Assembly: GCA_023653785.1 (NCBI GenBank)
Contig: JAMKCH010012495.1
Location: 124,001 to 188,000, forward strand
Direction of reading: 5' to 3'
DNA: 64,000 bases
Source of the DNA: Ophioderma brevispina
Taxonomy: Eukaryota; Echinodermata; Ophiuroidea; Amphilepidida; Ophiodermatidae
The stretch's first letter is position 1; every line of letters starts with the position of its first letter. The notes beneath the pieces are model-generated. The model saw nothing but the letters and a program-made list of their open reading frames with translations, had not been told where the DNA came from and ran no database searches. This document shows positions 46,811 to 59,194 of the stretch, one piece after another. Position numbers and translations under genes: made by a program.

Positions 46811-48214
46811 ATATTGTATTTTTCAGTTGAAATGTTTCGTAAAATCTCTATTTTCGCTCCATTTATAAACCGAGGGAGCTTTATTTTTTCTTCGATTTTC
46901 GAAGTTTGTATGTAATTATTATACAATTATCATTCATATAAGTGAAAGGATTCGACTTGATTATCCTTTTCTGATAAACACTGGTAAAAGCGGTTAAACT
47001 GTCCATGTGCACCGACACCTGTGAATGTTTTCTCCAAGTCAAACTTTGTAATATTAAGGAAAATTTGTATTTTGCCCTCTGTTTAATAACAGTTCCATCA
47101 ACAGTGTTTGTAACACTAAATGCCGCATAAGCAGTGATAAGTGAACATAGCTGTACCAAAACTGAGTACGAAGATTATGTGAAATCTTAAGCATGTCATC
47201 GAAAAGTAAAACAAACAAAAAAAAAAAATATTCGGGTATTCGAGACTGGTACCAAGGTCGCCACTAATTATTGCCGAGAATGCCGAAAAACGGAATAGAA
47301 AATATAAATTATTGTCATTTAACCGCATTATGTCACATTTGCAGTAAAGAGACACAAAAATGATCTGTCCTATGCTGCGCCGATTGAAAGGATTGATTCT
47401 GACTTAAATGAACTGGAACGGCGGGCTTCAAAGCGGAAACTGTAACATAAAATCAGGTTGGTTTGTTTTCACGGTTATTTGAAGCTCCATTAATGGCTCA
47501 TGCTTAACTTGACAACTAGAGCTTATTTGGGTTATTAGAAGAAAAAAAGTCTAATTTTGATGTTATGAGTAAATGCAGGTATATCGCGATACCCCATAGG
47601 TTACTGTGTTATGATTTTATGCCCTTCTGCCCTTAAGTCGAGAACACGAGATTTTATTATTTGCAGTTGCTCCTTGCCCGTCATAACAGAGCCCTGCTAT
47701 AATAATATTATAATTATGTAAATAACTTTTCATTATTTATCTATTGTATCATTGCTATTTGTTGGATGTACAGATACAAGATACAATACGTAGTTATAAC
47801 CGATTTTGTACTTTAACAGGTGTTTTATGTTAGCTATAAAGATATTTAATTACATTATATTTACTAATACAGACGTTTTTGTTTGATTTTACGAATCATG
47901 TTTCTGTTTACAACTAATATGCGTGTGTAATATATTAATTTAATTTTCTCATCCGACTGGATGAAATCATTGAGAAATTTGTGAATATAAATAAATGGTT
48001 TAGGCTAATACCGAAATTCGTATACAAAACAAAATTAAAAGTCTCTTTTAATCCGCCCGCATTGACATCTATTATTCTGTCCATTCATTTTAAATGCCAT
48101 TTAGAATAATCTATTTCAAAATAATCCCCCACGGCTTTTGGGAACATATCCCCGCCTCTTTTGTTATACTTACAATAAAATATGCATTGTTTTGGCATTG
48201 TTACCAATATTTAA

Positions 48215-48776
48215 AGGGTCATAATGGCATGAAAAAAAATGACATAATGAAAAGGACCCTTACTGAAATCACTTCCACGAGTTTGAAAACAACTTGGATG
48301 TTTACATTCTGTAAAAACAGCAAAAACAGGAAGAGTTCGGGGGGGGGTTGCAGTTTGTGGCAATTTCTGGAACAAGGATGCTGACATTACTGCCAGCATT
48401 TATCAAACTTGAGAAGCATGTTGTCATCAGCTCACAGACCATTGCTATTGTATATGTGCTAATCCCGGCTAATCCATCTTTCACTTGCCAGATCAATATC
48501 TTATAACAAGCCTAAAGTACAATGCCCGAATCCCGGTCTGAATACTTTTGAATTGTGCCGCAAAACATGCTAGATACACTGTAAATTCTGCCCAGAGATG
48601 TGAACACCTTGCTTTTCTGTTCCAGAAATTGCCACAAACTGCCACCTCCCCCTGGAACTCTTCCTGTTTTTCCTGTTCTTACAGAATGTAAACATCCAAA
48701 TTGTTTTCAATTTCGTGGAAGTAATTTCAGTAAGGTCCTTTTCATTACGTCAATTTTGTCATGCCATTATGTCCCT
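48215..48776. mobile_element. TTAA foldback element with long arms; empty site known
   Basis: 562 bp between TTAA at 48211-48214 and 48777-48780. Arms of about 165 bp are near-perfect inverses: AGGGTCATAATGGCATGA, GGATGTTTACATTCTGTAA and TTTGTGGCAATTTCTGGAAC on the left mirror GTTCCAGAAATTGCCACAAA, TTACAGAATGTAAACATCC and TCATGCCATTATGTCCCT on the right. The sister duplicate reads CCAATACTTAACTCTAAAAATGCC through the site (TTAA at 54581-54584), giving a clean empty site. Confidence 0.93.
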
Positions 48777-49035
48777 TTAACACTAAAACACCAAAAGGCC
48801 TCTTTAAAAGAACGACAGCTCAACTTTCATCGCAACTCTACCTTGGGTCTTTTTCTCTTTCCCCTTCTTGTCTTCCATGTTCTCTTTCATCATTTGTCAC
48901 TATCTTTTTCTCCTTCTCCAGTTGTTTTTTTTACTTTATTCTTCCTTCACTTCTTTGCTCATCTGTTTTTCTTTTTACCTTTTTTGTTTTTCTTTTATCT
49001 TTTTTATTCCATCTTTTTATTCCATCTTTCTTGTT

Positions 49036-49285
49036 TATGAGAGGGCACGTGTGGTCCAATGGATTGAGCGCTTGCCCACACCCCGAAGGTTGTGGGTTCG
49101 AGCCCCGCTGCGGCCAAATGTGGTGCCCTTGAGAAAGGTGCTTTACAGACACGTTGCGCGGGAGGAGTGGCGAACCACCCACAGCAAATATATAGTATAT
49201 GGAGAAGTCTGGCCCAAACGCTAAGGAAAGAGAGATGTGCACTCCACGCTCGGGCTTGCTCGGCACGACACTTTACTTTTTTTTT
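49036..49285 (+). mobile_element. tRNA-derived SINE
   Basis: The head has an A-box-like GTGGTCCAATGGATTGAGCG (49051-49070) and a B box GGTTCGAGCCC (49095-49105) at tRNA spacing. A non-tRNA body follows with TGCCCTTGAGAAAGGTGCTTTACAGACACG and a T/C-rich tail near 49275-49290. The duplicate at 53492-57912 lacks it, passing from CTTTTTATCCCCTC directly to TTTATAAATGATGTGAGA. It does not form a convincing full tRNA cloverleaf. Open frames across it are chance. Confidence 0.78.
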
Positions 49286-51167
49286 CCTTTTTTATATATG
49301 ATGTGAGACAGTAACATTACATACATACTTGTGACACATTAAAATAACAAAGGCTCTTGTGGATGGTTGCTAGTTTTGCTTACAAAAAAAACATCCCAAT
49401 TATGAACTATCAAAAGCCGGGCTTGAGACAGAACAAAAGACCTGAGTCAAAATACATACTATTGATATGGATTCAATAACATTCAAACACACTCCCCCTT
49501 TAGAGAAAATACCCTATAGTAGAAATGTGTCTGAATGCGTGTATCTTATTAAATATTGCATCAGCACAAAACCTATGAAAATATAAAAGCAATGAAAGAG
49601 TTTATAAAATGTCACTTTTCTTCAAACAGAAAGATACATTCCCATTTAGAAGATACATCCACATTTAGATAAGCTAAGACCACGTTCTGTATGACTATGG
49701 AGTATGGTGCATTTGGCCCATAGTGGCGTCTGTCTGTGTTTAGTATACATGTACTGAATAAAAATGTATATAGATGTAACAAAAAGGGAAAACACATTAT
49801 TCGTTAAGTTGTTGTAATGTCCTAAAGGCAAAGTAAACTATTCCGTGGTAAAGTATACCCGGTACCCGTGTGCAATTTCTAACTCGTCTGTCAAACAGGT
49901 TCTTGTTAGCTGTGGCTAGTATACAATTTTTGAGGGTCGATTTTGCCAGTAAATACTCTTAACGTTCTCGCTCCGGTATCTCTGGGGGAAGATAAGAGTA
50001 ATCAATAATTGCTTTCATACATTGAAAGTTTAAAGAACATGAAAGAAGAACTATATATGGCAATTTTACTTTATTTGCATGCATGCAATTATATCCACAG
50101 AGCGTAGTCACTTAGAGTTAAGAACTTTTTAGAAATAGTGTTGAAGACAAATGACTTTGAAATTGCCTTAATATCCTTGCAATAAGGTAAAAACTATAGA
50201 CAAACAAATTAAATCACAGTGATATTTTGTTTTATTTTGATTAATTTATATATTTATTTATTTTATGTTTGTTTTAATTTTTTCTTTCTATATTTGATGG
50301 TTTTTTGTTTTATTTTAATTTAAAAATGACGAAAATAAACCAATCACCTAGCAAATTCTACACACGAAAGTTCTTGCAATCACAATATAAAGAACTGGTT
50401 GCAATTATCGTCAAAAGGAATTATATTTCGAAAACCGATAGCGTGCCATTTGGATGCAAAGTGGTGGCTTTCTTTGATCATTTCATTGCAATTTTCAACT
50501 CGGGAAATGTAATGTGGCAGGTGGAAAGAGTTCAATGGATGGTGTCTAGATGTTTCGGCAAACGTTTTCTGTACTGACAGGTAAAACGCCTGCGATCTTG
50601 AAGATTGCCCTTTAAAATCCGGCAATATACATTTACTCTGCAGAAGCCTTGACATTAGCAGAGGCATTATGCCTATGTGTGGTGAACCAACTATCCAGAA
50701 TGACGATACTGTAACAGAATGAAAATAATGTACAGAAATGTAAAATACTTAAATTAAATTATCAATTTCAATCAATATTTGATTTGAACAAAAAACTTTT
50801 CATAATTCATGTCATAGTTAGTCTATCTGAATGTTTTAAGACTATGTGTGGGGTTTTGTCAACATGCTCTGTCTAATACAGTGGTAAGGGAAAGTAAAGT
50901 GGAAGTCGCCATTATACAAAGAAAGGTCGGGATCCTCTCGGTATGATCTCTCTCTATGATCTGTATCTGCTTTTCCCTATGCCCCTCACTCTTGGTACGA
51001 CACTTGTGTTGTCACCAGGGACGCTCACATACCGGCATATATGAGAAACTCTAGTATACACAACTTACCGGAGCGCTGAAGCTGAAACTTGTCCAATATG
51101 GCTGATTGCAGATTTGCAGAGACCGGAGGCGGCGCGCCCCTGCGCCCCTCCCTATATCCGCGCCTGG

Positions 51168-51217
51168 GGTGTGGGTGTGGTGTGTTGTGTGTGTGTGTGT
51201 GAGTGGTGTGGTGTGTT
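51168..51217. repeat. GT-rich microsatellite
   Basis: GTGTGGTGTG/TGTGTG run near the 3' part of duplication copy 1; not preserved in copy 2. Confidence 0.9.
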
Positions 51218-51832
51218 TTTCTAACTCTTAGTTTTTTGTTTTTCTGTCTATCCAAAATATTTCTTTTGGGTTATATGATATTCAACAGTTCCAATACTAT
51301 TCATGTTTCATGCATATGTATCGGGTTTATATTTTTGGTTGTTTCCATCGTTCTGATGTCTATCTTCCTCTTCGCCCTAACAAATCATATGAAAGTTGTT
51401 GCAATCAGTATAATGCGATTAATTCCCAGTATCCAAGTTAGAATGTGTGTATCTACATATAAAGTGCTTCAAAGTAGTTTTCATATACAACGTTACCCTA
51501 CATGAGCCACTGTTGCGTCTCGTAACATTTAGATTTCGAGTTATAGATGCAGCCTAAGATGCTCCCTCATAAATGATGTTTCTCATTTTTAGTTTTGACA
51601 CTTTGTAAAGAAACCAGAGTCCCTATGACAGAGTGTCTTAGCTACCATGGCACATGTACGAAGTAAACCGTAACTTGTAGACGATGCTGTAGAGTATAGT
51701 CATAAAATAAACGTGTGCAGTATACCATGATAATATAATAAGTAGGATACTTAGGATACTACCTAGACATTGTAATTTAGAGGAATCCCATAGTGGAAGT
51801 CCATAATCTTGAAAGAATTGTTGGATTTTTTT

Positions 51833-53491
51833 TTCAGTAACATGAAGTCCATGAGCCAGTTTTCGGACGGGCCTTAAAATCGAGTTTGCTCCCCACCTAG
51901 TATCTGATTAATTTTCCATATATCACCTTAAGGGGGTGTCCTCTTGACCTAGGATCAGTATGTTTCCCCGCCCTGAAATGTTCCACCTTAGCGCGTACTG
52001 CCTATTTCAAAATGCCACCATTGTTTAAGGGGTGGGGGGGGCTGAAGTGGAAAAGGTGATTTTCCAGTACAGCAACCAATGGCCTTCATATTCGTGGAGA
52101 TTATATAACTGATGGTACTTAATTTTCACCCAATAAAAAATGGCGAATTTTTCATGGTTGCTATGGTAACGGCGCCATCTTGCTTTTTAAAAGGATGACC
52201 TTGCGCCCAGTCTTTTTCAGTAACAGTTTGCCCTATCGTAACCAAACTTGGTATTTATGTTATCACTGTATATTACTTTTACCGAGCCAATTTCACTCGA
52301 TGTTAAATACCCGAGAAATGACCCGAAAAATAACAAAAAGATCATTTTTTGGAAAAAGTAAAAATTGATTCGTTCCATGGTTCACCATTACTGCATCAAA
52401 AAATTCCCTCTGTAAAAATCTGGACATATCATATCATTGACCCATATTCCAAATTTCAGCCAAACGGACTTGCGTTACTGAAAAAATCTGCGCGCACCAT
52501 ATCAAACGCGACAATCGCAACAGCCGAAATATGCCCATTTTAAATCTAAAACAGTCTGATCTTAAATTATGCTGAAAATATGCAAATAAACTTTTAAAAA
52601 GCTCACTAAAATGTGTAGCAATATTTTACAAAGTTTATCATCATGTCAAGGGATAAAACGTCTTATTTTCTGTATACTTTACTATTTATGTGCAATTTTT
52701 TTAAATATCACGCCCTAAAAACAATAATACAAAAGAAATGTCGCATACATTTGTATAGGAAGATATGTTCGCTTCAATTTTGCATCACCTTTTCTGATAT
52801 GAAAGCCGTAACTCGGAACCCAATACCGATTTTGAACCAATAAAAAGCATTTAAAGCTAAGATTTCAAAGTTTGATATACTTAAAAGTCTCACAGGTTCC
52901 AAATCCCAAATTCACCAAAAATGACTTCAAGCCCCTTAATGAAAACTGCATGTTGTATTTTTATTATAGAGTCAGTTTAAACTACGTTATATAGCCCAAG
53001 TAGTAAACAGCTATAGTGACAGCACTCTCTTGAACAAGTCAATGCCTCACTTTAATATTTGTTTACATCTTGGAAATGATTTAGGGTAATTATTCGAAAG
53101 TGTTGTTTAATAACATCGAAAAGATGGGTAAGGCTGCTTTTCTTCATGATTTACGTACCCTAGAGGGAGTATAATCACCGCCATCTTTAAAAACAAGCCT
53201 GTACGTAAATAAATAAATTCTTTTTGTAGCTCCCAAAATATCACCCAGGCTCTTATTTCAACAATTTGCAATTTTAAGTTCATTTAGCAAAATATGCCTC
53301 CTTGCGGCGGCCATCTTAGGTATGTAAGCCCCATTTGGGAAGTTAAAAATGTGATATCGCGTAGTCGTGGATAAAATTTCTATATGTAATGAAATTATAC
53401 AAGTTACATAAAACAATGGCGACCCCCTTTAGACACCATGGACCCCCCCCCTTAGGTACCAACGTGAGTGAAAACACCTTAGGCAAAGTGG
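51833..53491. other. Spacer between the two duplicate segments
   Basis: Unique relative to both copies. TTAAGGGGGTGTCC (TTAA at 51928-51931) and the complement of AAGCCCCTTAA (TTAA at 52936-52939) may frame a 1-kb TTAA element, but the terminal match is short. No gene is recognised. Confidence 0.4.
52157..52170. promoter_or_regulatory. RFX X-box-like palindrome
   Basis: GTTGCTATGGTAAC fits the RFX-factor X-box pattern GTNRCC/RGYAAC closely and is a 14-bp near-perfect palindrome. It lies within a possible repeat and has no gene beside it, so a regulatory role is only a possibility. Confidence 0.35.
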
Positions 53492-53826
53492 TTAATGGCT
53501 CGTGCTTAAATTGACAACTAGAATTAACTAGGGTTGTTCCGAAAAAATCTGATTTTGATGTTGCTTTTTTAATGCTATGAGTAAATGTGGGTATCACTGT
53601 GCCCCATAGGATATTGTGTCGTGATGTCCATTTTCCTCTTAAGTCGAGAACACGGGATCTCATCCTCTGCAGTTTTTCCTTGCCCATGATAACAATGTCC
53701 AGCTATAATCTTAATAAAATTATTGTAAATTACTTTTCATCATTTTTCTATTGAAATAATTGATATTTGTTGCCTATACAGATACAAGATACAATACGTA
53801 GTTATAACCGATTCCGTATATGTTAA

Positions 53827-54162
53827 AGGTGCATTTCGTGATTCCAGATCCTTCTCTTTGATTCATTGATCACTCGATATCCTTGAAAAAAGCTTATTCT
53901 CAAAATTTGAGCTGATCCCGATTTTGCGGTTTTGTTTTATGAGCAATTAACTCATTTCCCACGGTCCAATATGCTAATGTGCTGTAATTTCTGTCCGTTT
54001 ACGGACAGAAAATACAAAATTGCGAATTTCTTACAGATGCGACCGAATTTGCACGTAAGATTGGGCACACATGGATTGCTAAGGCTAACGGTTTAGATGA
54101 TATAAAAATCTCATTTTTTTAGGTAAGTCGGGGGGACGAGGCTGTGGACACGAAATGCCCCT
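53827..54162. mobile_element. Short TTAA foldback element; empty site known
   Basis: 336 bp between TTAA at 53823-53826 and 54163-54166. The left end AGGTGCATTTCGTG mirrors the right end CACGAAATGCCCCT. Copy 1 of the duplication reads TTTGTACTTTAACAGGTGTTTTATG through the same point (TTAA at 47813-47816). Confidence 0.92.
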
Positions 54163-55226
54163 TTAACAGATGTTTTATGTTTAGCTATAAATACATTAAT
54201 TAGCTTTTATTGAGTTATGTTTGTTTAAATTTACGAAGTATGTTTCTATCTACAACTAATATGCATATGTAATATATTCATTGCATATTTTTCTGATCCG
54301 AATTAAAAAAGGCTTCCGCATTGTTTTGCAACATGAAATCTTTGGAGAAATTTGTAAAATAAAAATGGGTTAGGCTATTACTGAAATTTGTATACAAACC
54401 AAAATTACAATAATCTCTTTTAACCCGTCCGCACTGACATCTGTTATTCTGCCCATTCTCTTTTTAAATGTCATCTAGAAGGATCGATTTCAACATAATC
54501 CCTCACTCCTTTTTTTAGAACAAAACCCCGCCCCTTTTATTATATTTACCATGAGATATGAATTGTTTTGGCACCAATACTTAACTCTAAAAATGCCTCT
54601 TTAATTGAACGACAGCTCAACTTTTATCGCAACTCTCCCTTGGCTCTCTTTCTCTTTCTCCCCCTCTTCGTCCCTTTTTCATCATTTGTCGCTTATTCTT
54701 TCTCCTTCTAGCCGTTTTTCTTCAATTTCTTCTTTCTTCACTTCTTTGCGCTTCCCTTTATCATCTTCTGCTTTTCTTTGCTTTTTATCCCCTCTTTTAT
54801 AAATGATGTGAGAGAGTAACATTACTTTTGACACCTTAAAATAACCAATCTCTAGTGCATGCTTGCCAATGTTGCTTCTAAAAAACATTACAATTATGAA
54901 ATATCAAAAGCCGAGCTTGTCACAGAACAAAAGACCCATGTCAAAGTACATACAATTGATATGGATTCAATAACATTCAAACATACTTCCCCATTAGAGA
55001 AAATACCCCATGGTAGAAATGTGTCCGAATGCGTACATCTTATTAAATATTGTATCAGCAATAAAAAAAAACCTAAGAAAATATAAAAGCAATAAAAGAG
55101 TTTTCAAAATGTCACTTTTCTTTAATCAGAAGGATACATACCCATTTAGAGGATACATCCCAATTTAGATAAGCTAAAGCTAAGTTCTGTATGACTTTAT
55201 AGTATGGTGCATTTCGCCCGTAAATA

Positions 55227-56273
55227 TAGCGTGTCCCAAAATAAATGCAATCCTTTAAGTTGGTGCTATAATTTCAAAATTGTTTTAACAATTGTGAAAT
55301 TTCATATTCATAAAGCCTAACCCTTTCTCCACATACTGTTCAAATTTCTTCTGATTTCCTTCATTTGTTTTGAAAACAACGGCGATTACGTAAATACACT
55401 ACAATTTAAGTCGTTCCAAGTGTGACTGATGAATACAAAATTAAAACATGTTTAAGTACGTAGATGTTTGTTTTATTTCTCTTCTGCTGTCTCTTTCTTT
55501 ATCCTTACCTATTTAACTTGGTTCAATTAACTCAGTATAAGATTGTCAACTAAATATTAAACATTTAAGACAATCTCCTATCTTTGACAAATAAGGGAAA
55601 ATATTCTCTGTTCACAATGACGTCTGACGTCTGTCATATACCGTTTGATGTAACTCAAGTTTGATTTTTCAGTAGTTACTGGTTGTTTGTTTGTTTGTTT
55701 GTTTTGTTTTTTGTTACTTTTTTATCAAATGCTCCCTACCAGAACTAGGAAGCTGCCGAGAGCCATTAATAACACTTCCATTTATCAGTATTTAATCCCT
55801 CCTGTGCAATTCACACTATTCACATGAATTTGTCAGACACGCCAAAGACAAAACAGTGAAGTTTGTCCAAGTTTCTAAATTACTATCAAAAATTTGAGTG
55901 TAGGGAAAACACTGTACAGACGATAAAAGAACGTGGACAAAACAATACCAACAAATATTTTGGTAATTTATTTTGAAAAACAACACACACGATTAGTACC
56001 AGGAGACTTTTATAGTTGAACGACAATTTATTCTCAACTTTTCAAGGTGAACCTGCTTCAACGATCCTAGGCATACTTGGAATGGGGTAATTTGAGGTAG
56101 GGTTACAAAATAGCCTTTGTTTTCAAAACCAGTGAACCGTATCAGACCAAAATTGGAAGGGTATACAAAAACAGCTCACCATTCAGAATCAGTTATAAAA
56201 CTTGAATAATTCTCAGTAATTTTGAAATTATAGCACCAAATACAAGGATTGCATTTATTTTTGGGACACTCTG
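55227..56273. mobile_element. Tc1/mariner-like non-autonomous element
   Basis: 1047 bp flanked by TA (55225-55226 and 56274-56275). Ends: TAGCGTGTCCCAAAATAAAT on the left and CAGAGTGTCCCAAAAATAAA (complement) on the right, continuing through ATGCAATCCTT and GGTGCTATAATTTCAAAATT. Weaker inverted similarity extends about 200 bp inward (TTTTGAAAACAA, TTCCAAGT). No transposase frame was seen. It is absent from copy 1 of the duplication, though copy 1 also has extra flanking bases there. Confidence 0.87.
55680..55712. repeat. (GTTT)n microsatellite
   Basis: Four to five GTTT units inside the Tc1/mariner-like element. Confidence 0.8.
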
Positions 56274-58199
56274 TAGATGTAAAAAAAGGGGGAAAAAACA
56301 TACCCGTAAAGTATACCCGTATGTAATTTCTTTCTCGTCTGCCAATCCGGTTTCTTGTTAGCTGAGCTAGTAATTAATACAATGTTTTGAGGGGGGTCGA
56401 TTTTGGGCATGTAAATTTTTAACGTTCCCGCGCTCCGATATCTCTGGGGGAAGATAAGAGTAATCAATTATTACGTTTCATACATTATCATAGTTTGATA
56501 ATAAAAGAACAAAACGAAAGAATATGAAAGACTACTTAATCCTTTGGTTAGATGGATGATCATGCCTACACCACCTAGGCCTATTATTGTAAATTTAAAA
56601 ATGATCATGAAATACAAATTCTACACACAAAAGTCTTTGCAACCACAATAAAAAAAAAGGTTGCAATTATTCGTCAAATGGAGTTATATTTCGAAAACCG
56701 ATATCTTACCATTTGGGTGCAAAGTAGTTGCTTTCTTGGATCATTTCGATTGCAATTTTCAACTCGGGGAATGTAATGTGGCAGGCGAAAAGAGTTCAAT
56801 GGATGGTGTCTGGATGTGTCGGCACGTTCTGAATGAAACAGGTAAACCGCGTGCCATTTGAAGATTGCTTTAAAAGGCAGGTGAGATACATTTACTCTGC
56901 AGAAGCCTTGACATAAGCCGGAGGGCGTTAGAGCCTATGTTGCAACCATACCTTATCCAGAAATGTAGAATAATGTACAGAAATGTAAAATACTTAAATT
57001 AAAAACATATTTTTCCAATTTCAATAATATCTGATAAAATGAAACTTCTACAAGAACTTTTCATAATTCATGTCATATTCTATTCTACATTGCCTTTACA
57101 TAGAAATCACGCATGCTATATCTGATTTTTTTAGACTGTGTGTGTGTTTCTTCTTTATTTTTCTGTATTTCACTTTGACATTATCTCATTCTCTCTGTAT
57201 GATCTGTATCTGCCTTTCCCCATATCCTCGGACTCCCTCCATATCTTGCTCTCTGTGTTTTTGTTTCTGTTTCTAACTTTTTTTTCTTTCAAGCTGCAAG
57301 CAAAAATCATTTCTTGTAGGGTTATGTAATTTGTATGAGAATGCGTCAGTGTGTGAATATGCATTGATGTTTCAAATACATATTCATGTTTCCATTTATT
57401 CGCATCCGGTTATCTATTGCTTTGTTCCCATCGTGTTGTTGTCTATCATCCTCTTCACACTAGATGTTGTTGCTAGAAGTACAGTGCGATTAATTCCCAG
57501 TACCCAAATAGGAAATGTGTGTAGCTCCCTATCAGAGTGTTTCAGATGTAGTTGTCATATAAAGCGTTATCTCCATGAAGCAACTGGTGCGTCGCGTCTC
57601 GTAACATTTTATATTTAGAGTTATATGAGCCTACCCTTTGATGCTCACTCATGACGGATGCTCTAGTTTTACTTTTGACACTGGTGTAAAGAAACCGAGA
57701 GTCCCCATGACAGAGTGACCATGTCAACATATATGGAATAAACCGTGACCTTGTAGACGAGGCTATAGGGTAAAGTCATAAAGTAAAAAGTGTGTAGTAT
57801 ACAATGGTGAACATAAAAGGTAGGGATCTACATCAAAGAGACGCTGTAATTTAGAGAATCCCATAACGGAAGTCCTGTAATCTTTTACAGGAATTGTTAG
57901 AATTTTTTCGGAAACCTGTTCCCCCGTCTATCCCGTCCAATGTTGATTGAAGCTACCCCAACACGATTACAACATAATACTGCTTCGTATGAAGGGCCAT
58001 CACCAAACATACTTCAATTCCAAAATATCATTTGAATCCGACATGCCATTTATTGTGAGTGATTACAATAGCCCACCGTACAAACTATTTTCTGGTACAA
58101 ACAAACCATATTTTAGTCTGTAACATCATAATGGAATAGAAGTCAGTCAAAATATTTTGCGGATGAGATGTGAAAAAATGCAAAGTTTCTAAAGATACC

Positions 58200-58420
58200 A
58201 AAATCTCAGGGTTGATGGATGGACAGATGTCGATGATCGGGTAGTGCCTCTATAACCCTAACCCTGACGTCGGTTTCTAGCCTATCTCCCGGGAGGAACT
58301 GAAGGAGTGAGGGAAGAGGGGAACAAGAAAGTCGCAAATTCGGGTGGGATTCGAACCCAGAGCCCCAGCCCCATGACCCGGGATAGCACGGCCCGGCCAG
58401 CGATTTCGTGCCCATATGAG
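58200..58420 (-). mobile_element. Probable tRNA-derived SINE, minus strand
   Basis: On the minus strand GGGTTCGAATCCC (58346-58358) is a canonical B box, preceded by a GC-rich tRNA-like head (GGGCACGAAATCGCTGGCC). The body runs downstream to about 58200. The A box is poor and the ends are uncertain; it could also be a decayed tRNA-like sequence. Confidence 0.5.
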
Positions 58421-58892
58421 TCTTGGTTTGATGACGTCATCGCTACTTTCTGGACTTAGTGCATTTTTCTCAATTAACACAGTGAGTTTTGGTGAGCTTT
58501 AGCTGTGCTAGGGTTAAGGTATTGGCATCAGCAGTCTTGACAAACCCCTCCATTGGGGAAGGGTATGTTGAAGCGGAAGGTTGGGACTTTTAATTGAGTA
58601 ATAACAGGAGCTTGTAGGTTCCTAACCCAATTCCGGGTGAGCATGGTGGTTGTGTGTTATACTTTATTTCAACGATTTAAGGGTCTATTAGATTCATTAT
58701 TTATACAACATGCTTTATTGGCCACACTTTACTTCCTGTGTTCATGCATGGCAAACGTTTATTCTAGCCGATTAGACTGTCCGGTTAGTCAGTTCAGCTG
58801 AACTGACAAAAAAAAAGCCAAAAAGGAGTTAATTAAAACTAGTCTACACGCTTCGTATTCATTTCTTCTTCTATTATCTCTCTTGCCTCTCT

Positions 58893-59024
58893 CTTCCTTT
58901 CCTGTCCCATTCTCTCTCCGTTTCTTCTCTCTATTTATCCTCCTTCTTCCCTATCTCTCTTCCTTTCCTGTCCCATTCTCTCTCCGTTTCGTCTCTCTAT
59001 TTATCCTCCTTCTTCCCTATCAGT
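58893..59024. repeat. 66-bp tandem duplication, pyrimidine-rich
   Basis: CTTCCTTTCCTGTCCCATTC through CTCCTTCTTCCCTATC occurs twice, differing by about one base in the body. Confidence 0.95.
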
Positions 59025-59194
59025 AGTTACATGGCTATATGAATAAAGGATGTACTATGCTTCAACAGCCTAAGGAATCTCAGTCATTGATTTCGAGCGA
59101 CATATTACGGTTCTTATTTTTGCTGTCATAGTTTGGTCCGTATAGAATTTCCTTTCTCTATTAACATATTTTAACTACTGTTTTGTGGTACTTT

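Larger units (their letters stand above)
47490..51832 (+). repeat. Segmental duplication of about 4.3 kb, copy 1
   Basis: Aligns in order with 53492-57912: TTAATGGCTC-TGCTTAA at the start, TTAAGTCGAGAACACG, GATACAAGATACAATACGTAGTTATAACCGATT, GAACGACAGCTCAACTTT, GGATTCAATAACATTCAAACA, GATATCTCTGGGGGAAGATAAGAGTAATCAAT, TTATATTTCGAAAACCGATA and CGATTAATTCCCAGTA near the end. It carries a TTAA foldback (48215-48776) and a SINE (49036-49285) that copy 2 lacks. Open frames are not conserved between copies, so no gene is claimed. Confidence 0.92.
53492..57912 (+). repeat. Segmental duplication, copy 2
   Basis: Direct copy of 47490-51832, starting 6.0 kb downstream. It carries a short TTAA element (53827-54162) and a Tc1/mariner-like element (55227-56273) absent from copy 1. 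The spacer between duplicates (51833-53491) is 1.66 kb. Confidence 0.92.

Noticed and set aside
49051..49120. Functional tRNA gene
   Set aside because: A and B boxes are present but the acceptor stem does not pair and a SINE body follows.
48600..49266. Overlapping open frames around 48.6-49.3 kb
   Set aside because: They cross the arm of a foldback element, a T/C-rich tract and a tRNA-derived SINE; all are absent or broken in the duplicate.
49746..49753. Another TACATGTA as a second excision footprint
   Set aside because: It does not align with the insertion point of the element in the sister duplicate. The octamer also occurs elsewhere by chance in AT-rich DNA, as near 8417, 40223 and 45729.
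50305..50577. Possible exon conserved in the duplicate at 56590-56861
   Set aside because: The DNA is similar, but single-base insertions and deletions shift the frame between copies, so coding constraint is not supported.
51203..51505. Hydrophobic open frame that looks like a small membrane protein
   Set aside because: It begins in a GT microsatellite, is T-rich, and the corresponding stretch at 57331-57618 is not kept in the same way.
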